This document shows positions 28,049-32,172 of a stretch of DNA of 32,172 bases, one piece after another. The position numbers were made by a program, and so were the translations under genes. The stretch lies in the IMG/VR virus record IMGVR_UViG_3300044646_000709, positions 1-32,172 of that record; one strand, 5' to 3'. How positions within the stretch are numbered: the stretch's first letter is position 1; each line of letters opens with the position of its first letter. Under the pieces are notes generated by a model. That model was not told where the DNA came from. It ran no database searches and worked only from the letters and a program-made list of their open reading frames with translations. The stretch is from a virus.

Positions 28049-28491
28049 TATTTGAAAGTTATTGCGATGGACGATTTGGTGGCCTTGGCTTCGCACACGG
28101 GGATTTCTTCACCGGTGTTCGGGTCCACAATCATTGACTTGCCTGCCTGCCTGAACGCAAGCTTCAGCAGTTCTTCTCGGTCTTTCAGGGCCGCTTTCAT
28201 TTGGGCATATATCGGGTCTTGGTCGCAGTTCGGGCCAAGGGATCCTTCCCTTATCTGAACACTCGCTCCGTAAACATCAAAGGACTTGCCGGGATGCTTG
28301 GCAGCTTCATCAGCAACGGTTTCTTCCGTCTGCTTAATGACGGCCTCAATCGCCTTGTGGATGGCTTTGAGTTTGATGTGGGCTTCCAAGGCATTGATAT
28401 GCCCTTCGTTGATGCGATCCACCAGGTTGGTGGTGAGGAGTGCGATGTCGGCCTTGCCGACATCACTCCTGGGTATAGATACGAGTTCCAT
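28048..28491 (-). CDS. Helical protein upstream-coupled to the annealing protein
   Basis: 147 aa. Long N-terminal helices (residues about 10-65) are followed by a small strand-rich part (FDVYGASVQIREG) and another helix (KDREELLKLAF). Proteins of this shape often lie beside phage single-strand annealing proteins, though I cannot name a family. The gap to the Rad52-like gene is 2 bases, so both are probably made together and may cooperate in recombination. Confidence 0.6.
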   Translation of the reverse strand: MELVSIPRSDVGKADIALLTTNLVDRINEGHINALEAHIKLKAIHKAIEAVIKQTEETVADEAAKHPGKSFDVYGASVQIREGSLGPNCDQDPIYAQMKAALKDREELLKLAFRQAGKSMIVDPNTGEEIPVCEAKATKSSIAITFK

Positions 28492-28493
28492 AA

Positions 28494-29150
28494 TTAACGA
28501 TTTTTGAAAAATTCAATCCCCTTGCGGTACCGCTCTTCGGTCCAATCCTCAGTTGGGTTGAACCGTGGGTCGTTGCGTTCTTGGTCGGTGGCCTTCACCG
28601 CACGCTCCAAGATGTACTCTTGGTGAATCTTTTGCAGACCGGCGGGGATGATAACGGGTGCCGTGGTGCGGGTCTTGGTGGGTGGTGCCATATCGTTCCT
28701 TGGAGGGGCTTGATAAGGCTTTGCGGGGATGACAGGTGCGCCGTGTTTGCCTTTGTAAACATCAATCCCAATCCCAATCCAAGATGCGATTTTGGTAATC
28801 GCATCGGTGGTCGCTCCCTTCGCCGCATCGCCCATATCATCGTTCGTGGACGAGGCTATGCACTCGTAATAGATGCCTGCGGATGGGATTTCAAGGATGG
28901 TCTTGGAGAGAGCGGTGTACTCGGTACGCTCCCGGCCAGAGGATGTTGTCTTGACAATGACGGAGATGGGGGCCAAGAGTTCGGTCTTGACCATCCACTC
29001 CCCAACACCAAAGACCTCGTTGAGTCGCTCGGTGATGAAGATGCCCTTAATGGTGGACATCCCGGTTCTTGTTGGGTGGGCCGAAATTGCTTCGGGCGGT
29101 AGAGGCTCGGCGATTTTGACGAGCTGCTCTGCGGTGAGGTTTTGTTTCAT
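28494..29150 (-). CDS. Rad52/Sak-like single-strand annealing protein
   Basis: 218 aa from ATG 29150; the frame to 29219 runs into the preceding gene. The core pattern is ITERLNEVFGVGEWMVKTELL, a central beta sheet, then YYECIASSTNDDMGDAAKGATTDAITKIASWIGIG and VYKG, matching phage Rad52/22-type annealing proteins, where a KGA-TDA-KI helix follows the sheet. The linker is Pro-rich and the C-terminus helical. It should pair complementary strands in phage recombination. Confidence 0.75.
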   Translation of the reverse strand: MKQNLTAEQLVKIAEPLPPEAISAHPTRTGMSTIKGIFITERLNEVFGVGEWMVKTELLAPISVIVKTTSSGRERTEYTALSKTILEIPSAGIYYECIASSTNDDMGDAAKGATTDAITKIASWIGIGIDVYKGKHGAPVIPAKPYQAPPRNDMAPPTKTRTTAPVIIPAGLQKIHQEYILERAVKATDQERNDPRFNPTEDWTEERYRKGIEFFKNR

Positions 29151-29368
29151 GGTTTGGATTTGAAGGCTTGAAATACTTCGTTTAATGCCGGGGCGCAATG
29201 GATTCCCAAGGCATCGCATAGGCTGATGTACTCATCAACGGTTAGATGAATGACAACAATTTTGTCGGTCAAGGCTTTTATCAAGTTCTCGCCAAGGGTC
29301 GGGTACTTTTCTTTGTACTCAAGGAGTTTCTTAAACTCGTCAGCGTTCATTTGTTGTAGTAGGCTCAT
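29147..29368 (-). CDS. Tandem-duplicate small protein, copy B
   Basis: 73 aa. It aligns end to end with the neighbouring 29365-29586 product: both run M-LL-QMNA-E-KKLLE--EK-PT-G--L--AL--K---I-LT--E-I-L--A-G, and end F-AFKS-P. This is a recent or maintained tandem duplication. Helical, about equal charge, function unknown. It overlaps the annealing-protein gene and its own twin by 4 bases each. Confidence 0.75.
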   Translation of the reverse strand: MSLLQQMNADEFKKLLEYKEKYPTLGENLIKALTDKIVVIHLTVDEYISLCDALGIHCAPALNEVFQAFKSKP

Positions 29369-29586
29369 GGTCTGGATTTGAAAGCGTCAAAGATTCGGTT
29401 GCAATACTGCCCGTAAGGGTTGCCAATGGCATTGGACAGGTCAATGCACTCGCCCAAGGTCAATTGGATGGGCAGGGTTTTCTCTCTCAAGGCCCTTACC
29501 AAGTCAAGGCCAATGGTCGGGAATTTTTCCTGGAACTCAAGGAGCTTCTTGTACTCCGATGCGTTCATTTGTTCAAGTAGGGTCAT
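29365..29586 (-). CDS. Tandem-duplicate small protein, copy A
   Basis: 73 aa, same length as and clearly homologous to the 29147-29368 product, but diverged in the last third (NPYGQYCNRIFDAF against HCAPALNEVFQAF). The start sits after the leader TAACCCCTAAACCCTAAACC. The pair is the second gene set transcribed from the 29758 promoter. Confidence 0.75.
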   Translation of the reverse strand: MTLLEQMNASEYKKLLEFQEKFPTIGLDLVRALREKTLPIQLTLGECIDLSNAIGNPYGQYCNRIFDAFKSRP

Positions 29587-29597
29587 AGGTTTAGGGT

Positions 29598-29720
29598 TTA
29601 GGGGTTAAGGATTAAAGCGAGGATGAATCGGCCAAAGAAGGCAATGCCCAGCATCGTGGTTAGCATAATGTAGCCCGTGGTAATGGCGGCCTTTATTTTG
29701 GCCTTGGTTTCGTGTGTCAT
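29598..29720 (-). CDS. 40-aa single-pass membrane peptide
   Basis: ATG 29720 to TAA 29598-29600. A basic N-terminus (MTHETKAKIKAAITT) is followed by one membrane segment (about 17-38, YIMLTTMLGIAFFGRFILALIL). It is the first gene after the 29758 promoter and follows the leader AACCCCTAAACCCTAATCTT. Small early membrane peptides in phages often block host or rival-phage functions; none can be assigned. Confidence 0.65.
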   Translation of the reverse strand: MTHETKAKIKAAITTGYIMLTTMLGIAFFGRFILALILNP

Positions 29721-29757
29721 AAGATTAGGGTTTAGGGGTTATGAACGAAAGTGTGTA

Positions 29758-29765
29758 CAAATATA
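29758..29765 (-). promoter_or_regulatory. -7 box TATATTTG (minus strand), early promoter
   Basis: A perfect TAnnTTTG on the minus strand in the 52-base gap after the HTH regulator gene, 37 bases before the ATG at 29720. It is the only such box I see in a gap of the early strand right of 20768, so it is the best candidate for the main early promoter in view. No clear upstream TTG. Confidence 0.65.
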
Positions 29766-29772
29766 GTGGGTC

Positions 29773-30213
29773 TTACCCTGCTTGCGCCACCTTGGAAAAA
29801 TTATTTTCAATAATTTTATTGACATCCTGTTTCTTCCCAATCCCGTGGCTCCATTGATAGACATAATTGCGGTCAATGTTGAGGGTTCGGGCAATCTTGT
29901 CAATGCTTGTCTTGTTCCTGGTCATTAAGAGCCTGCGATACTCATCATCCCGAAGGGGCATCGTGAGGTCGGGCTTGGTCAGGCAGGCTTTGATCACTCT
30001 TGGCGATGCCGGTTCGTACTCATCGCATACGACTTTGAAATAGGCATCAATCGCATCAAATTGCTTGATTCTCGTGATGCCTTCTCTCCACCAGAACACG
30101 GTGGATATGGAGACCTCGCACTCTTTGGCGATTTCATCCAGGGTCAGGCCCATGCGCTTCATCAGGATTTTGATGGCTTCGGGTCGGGTAACGGTTTGTG
30201 GTTTTGGTTTCAT
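29773..30213 (-). CDS. Tandem helix-turn-helix regulator
   Basis: 146 aa from ATG 30213; the frame to 30342 covers a membrane-peptide gene and is not used. Two HTH segments are visible: LTLDEIAKECEVSISTVFWWREG (about 23-45) and TSIDKIARTLNIDRNYVYQWSHG (about 105-127), each followed by a helix. The spacer holds a Glu/Asp-rich part. Two DNA-reading heads in one chain could bind two half-sites without dimerising. Its gene ends 8 bases before the 29758 promoter box, which it may control. Confidence 0.75.
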   Translation of the reverse strand: MKPKPQTVTRPEAIKILMKRMGLTLDEIAKECEVSISTVFWWREGITRIKQFDAIDAYFKVVCDEYEPASPRVIKACLTKPDLTMPLRDDEYRRLLMTRNKTSIDKIARTLNIDRNYVYQWSHGIGKKQDVNKIIENNFSKVAQAG

Positions 30214-30389
30214 GGTTTGGGATTTATGGTTCTGTCTATAATTTGATGTGGAAGATTGTACCATCCACCATCCTCTCCCATCATAAATAAAACAAAGATT
30301 CCGACAAGAGTAATGGTTAAGGCTATGGTCACGGCAGACCATAGAATCAACAGCAAAAAGGCTGTTATTGAGAGGGTTATTTGATTCAT
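30210..30389 (-). CDS. 59-aa membrane peptide
   Basis: ATG 30389 to TGA 30210-30212, overlapping the regulator ATG by 4 bases (ATGA). A hydrophobic stretch of about 30 residues (8-37, LSITAFLLLILWSAVTIALT and on) gives one long or two short membrane spans; the tail GEDGGWYNLPH is polar. Function unknown; translational coupling to the regulator suggests a linked role, for example sensing at the membrane. Confidence 0.65.
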   Translation of the reverse strand: MNQITLSITAFLLLILWSAVTIALTITLVGIFVLFMMGEDGGWYNLPHQIIDRTINPKP

Positions 30390-30453
30390 TTTATTTGGGT
30401 TTAGGGGTTAAATGGCTTTTTTTGCGTCCAGGTATCGGCCATACAAGGCCCAA

Positions 30454-31134
30454 TCAATCCTGAATGGGGACTTCACCTCGGAGTAATCCGGCTTTATACT
30501 TCGCCTGCACGCTCTCTTTATGTGCCTTAGCCAATTGGCGAGGGGTTCCTGGGATGTAGGGTTCAATGATGTCAAATTCATGGTAAAAGGGTTTAAGGTT
30601 TTTTTCAATGTAAACTCGTAATCGTACTTTTTTTCTTCGTTGATATTTAATAGGTCTTCGGTTGTTCTCGGCCGCTTTCAGCAGTTGGTTAATCACGGCC
30701 AAGGGATAACGGAGGGGGGCATCCCGAACTTTCGTCACGCCTCTTGGAGTGACCGTCACCGAAGGCAAATCAAGGCAATGCCTCACGGTCTTGTAATTCC
30801 AATTATTCTCGTTCGCAATCCGAACGATGTCACCAGCGGCCAGGTGCCTGCGAAGGTCATAGACCAACACAGGGGGCAATGGGAACCAAGGGCCAACCTC
30901 CGCACGCTTCACGCCGTTCTTCATCTTCTTGTTGCAGAAATATTTGTTGGCCAATTTCATTTCTCCCTTAGCGGCTTTGTAAAGGTGATAGTCAACAATC
31001 TCCCGGACCTTGCGATGCACCACCTTGAACGCCAGAGAGCCTTCCAAATCGGCTTTCTTCAAGGCGATGAGCAGTTGGTTCGCTTCGTCAAAATCAAGGC
31101 GTATATCGCCCTTAATGCCCTTGGAGTTGTGCAT
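30454..31134 (-). CDS. Hypothetical protein with HTH-like segment
   Basis: 226 aa, basic (many Lys/Arg). A central segment GDIVRIANENNWNYKTVRHCLD resembles a helix-turn-helix, followed by a strand-rich basic part (KYQRRKKVRLRVYIEKN). It could bind nucleic acid. No family recognised. Gap of one base to the upstream 31136 gene. Confidence 0.65.
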   Translation of the reverse strand: MHNSKGIKGDIRLDFDEANQLLIALKKADLEGSLAFKVVHRKVREIVDYHLYKAAKGEMKLANKYFCNKKMKNGVKRAEVGPWFPLPPVLVYDLRRHLAAGDIVRIANENNWNYKTVRHCLDLPSVTVTPRGVTKVRDAPLRYPLAVINQLLKAAENNRRPIKYQRRKKVRLRVYIEKNLKPFYHEFDIIEPYIPGTPRQLAKAHKESVQAKYKAGLLRGEVPIQD

Positions 31135-31135
31135 C

Positions 31136-31426
31136 TCAGTTCTTGGTCTCGGCCTTGAAATTCGTTGTCGTAATCAGCTCCTCGGCGATGGCGTACCAAT
31201 CAATGTTCCCCACGGCCAAAATCGTCAAAGCCTTCAGTTGGGGATCCTTGATCGTTTCGGCTTGGGCCATATAGTAATCGTCCATCATCAACGACAGTTC
31301 TTCGGGGTCAGTCAACGACTTGGCCTTGTTCTTCCAGATGTAGAAGTCAAGGGAAATCGTCCTCCTCCTGGATGGCGTGGACATAGCAAGCCCATCGGTG
31401 AGGGCATCATCGTCAAAGGCGGGCAT
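31136..31426 (-). CDS. Hypothetical helical protein
   Basis: 96 aa. A short acidic start (MPAFDDDALTDG) is followed by SRRRTISLDFYIWKNKAKSL and two helices with several Met/Tyr. No motif I can name. It is packed tightly between its neighbours (2-base and 1-base gaps), which supports it as a real gene of this operon. Confidence 0.6.
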   Translation of the reverse strand: MPAFDDDALTDGLAMSTPSRRRTISLDFYIWKNKAKSLTDPEELSLMMDDYYMAQAETIKDPQLKALTILAVGNIDWYAIAEELITTTNFKAETKN

Positions 31427-31428
31427 CG

Positions 31429-31698
31429 TTAGTTCTCTGAGGCGAAGATGTTGTCAAAGGAATCTCGCTCGTCATCCCGGACATATTTCTTGTGGATGGC
31501 GTACCAATACTGGTGGCCTTCGTCCGTGGAATCCCAATGGAAACTGTGCAGGGCCTCGTCAAGGCTATCGTTGGTGCATACATCGTCAGCATCGTGGGGG
31601 ATTTGCTTGGGGCCGATGTGTTGCATTTGGATAGCAAAAATCGCTGAGTTTGCGATGGGTTCTGGAAGCCTGGACTTCAATACTTGTTTAATCGTCAT
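31429..31698 (-). CDS. Hypothetical protein (FHWDST-EG-YW type)
   Basis: 89 aa. The N-terminal helix (MTIKQVLKSRLPEPIANSAIFAI) is followed by an acidic loop and DEALHSFHWDSTDEGHQYWYAIH, a pattern shared with short uncharacterised phage proteins. It overlaps the upstream gene by 4 bases. Function unknown. Confidence 0.65.
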   Translation of the reverse strand: MTIKQVLKSRLPEPIANSAIFAIQMQHIGPKQIPHDADDVCTNDSLDEALHSFHWDSTDEGHQYWYAIHKKYVRDDERDSFDNIFASEN

Positions 31699-31964
31699 GG
31701 TTGGGGGGTTGAATTTGGTTGCGGGATTAGTTGGTATTTGCGTCCTTTGTGTTCTATGATTTCGGGGGTGCGGTTGTCAACAATATTACCGCCTGAATTT
31801 TTAAAGTAGATAACATCGCCATTTGAATCAAATTCGGATTTAAACCAATATCCTTTTGAAGTTTCATGGTATATATCGTTGCCATTCTTGTCTTTAATTT
31901 CAAGGACCCCGTTGGCCTTAAAGTCCCAATTCAGCCATTGGCCGATTGTTTGTCCGTTTTTCAT
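31695..31964 (-). CDS. Hypothetical strand-rich protein
   Basis: 89 aa. Repeated short strands with G/N turns (KDKNGNDIYHETSKGYW, then FDSNGDVIYFKNSGG) resemble an all-beta hairpin protein of the kind seen in RHS/YD-type motifs, but it is too short for such a protein. The C-terminus is Pro-rich. ATG 31964 lies 10 bases after the stop of the partial upstream gene. Confidence 0.6.
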   Translation of the reverse strand: MKNGQTIGQWLNWDFKANGVLEIKDKNGNDIYHETSKGYWFKSEFDSNGDVIYFKNSGGNIVDNRTPEIIEHKGRKYQLIPQPNSTPQP

Positions 31965-31974
31965 GTTAGGGGAT

Positions 31975-32172
31975 TTAGATTAAGATTTTGGTGGATTCGC
32001 TAATCAAACGGTAATCGCCGGGGGTGATATCGTCACCTTCGTCAAAGGTGAAAACTTGCTCCTCAACGATGGTATAGTCAACGCCAGGGCCGGGCAATTC
32101 GTCAACCTCGTCATGGCAATAAATGTAATTATCAACCTGGCCATCGTCATCGCAAGTGAAAACATTTTCGTT
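31975..32172 (-). CDS. Acidic hypothetical protein, 5'-truncated at window edge
   Basis: The minus-strand frame is open from base 32172 to TAA 31975-31977, 65 residues seen, so the start lies outside the window. The visible part is very acidic (CDDDGQVDNYIYCHDEVDEL, then DEGDDITPGDYRL). Its spacing to the next gene matches the operon. Role unknown; acidity of this kind is known from DNA-mimic proteins but is not proof. Confidence 0.6.
   Translation of the reverse strand, partial: NENVFTCDDDGQVDNYIYCHDEVDELPGPGVDYTIVEEQVFTFDEGDDITPGDYRLISESTKILI

Noticed and set aside
28581-29102. 173-aa plus-strand frame opposite the annealing protein
   Set aside because: Gly-rich shadow of the Rad52-like gene, with no promoter or leader.
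30408-30608. 66-aa minus-strand frame overlapping the end of the 30454 gene
   Set aside because: Its last part looks somewhat protein-like, but most of it lies inside the 226-aa gene in another frame and no separate start with a leader is seen. A frameshift in either gene cannot be fully excluded.
1-32172. tRNA genes, CRISPR arrays, insertion sequences, integrase or attachment sites
   Set aside because: Looked for in gaps and on both strands. Gaps are short and contain promoters, terminators or the small repeats listed. Nothing folds as a tRNA, there are no regularly spaced repeats, and no transposase or recombinase motifs.

Overview
The window is a stretch of a double-stranded DNA phage with a tail (long-tailed type most likely) that infects a member of the Bacteroidetes, probably an environmental one. 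Three things support the host call. The promoters in the gaps match the Bacteroidetes -7 box TAnnTTTG. Start codons lack Shine-Dalgarno sites and instead follow A-rich or AAACCCTAAACC-type leaders. Several virion proteins look like families I know from Bacteroidetes phages. I see no terminase, tape measure, integrase, tRNA or CRISPR array, so this is part of a genome and lysogeny is not supported.

Right-going half (1-17519), late genes. A partial virion protein (1-768) and a probable major tail protein (848-1426) come first. A six-gene sugar-modification cassette follows (1491-5737): GT8-like, GT2/GT7C-like, DUF707-like, GT2, GT10 fucosyltransferase-like and FkbM methyltransferase. Then come head genes in the usual order: portal, MuF-like minor head protein, an acidic small protein, scaffold and major capsid protein (5842-10910). 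Neck or tail-completion genes (10978-12996) and appendage genes with a lectin-like fibre protein (13020-15612) follow. Lysis genes (holin-like, GH19 endolysin, membrane-anchored coiled-coil protein) and two small basic or DNA-binding-type proteins close the strand.

Convergent junction (17520-17610). A consensus promoter here drives no gene. It is followed by two hairpins and a U-tract, so it is a candidate phage small RNA.

Left-going half (32172-17611), early and replication genes. From the right edge inwards these are many small accessory proteins, a tandem-HTH regulator flanked by two tiny membrane peptides, a duplicated 73-aa gene, a Rad52/Sak-like annealing protein, a small lipoprotein, a lambda-O-like initiator that may carry the origin inside its gene, a DnaB-type helicase, a C5 cytosine methyltransferase, a 52-aa zinc-ribbon protein, a stand-alone DnaA domain IV protein, a small protein ending in an SSB-like DDMPF tip, a VRR-NUC nuclease, a beta-class N6-adenine methyltransferase with a ParB-like partner, and a calcineurin-type phosphoesterase. 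Most genes overlap by 1-4 bases and look translationally coupled.

The most interesting signals are regulatory. Terminator stem-loops run straight into the next promoter, and the promoter sits so close to the start codon that the mRNA should be leaderless. The two probable most abundant virion genes share a 13-base start leader. The putative initiator gene holds a 13-bp DNA repeat read in two different frames beside an AT-rich tract and a DnaA box.
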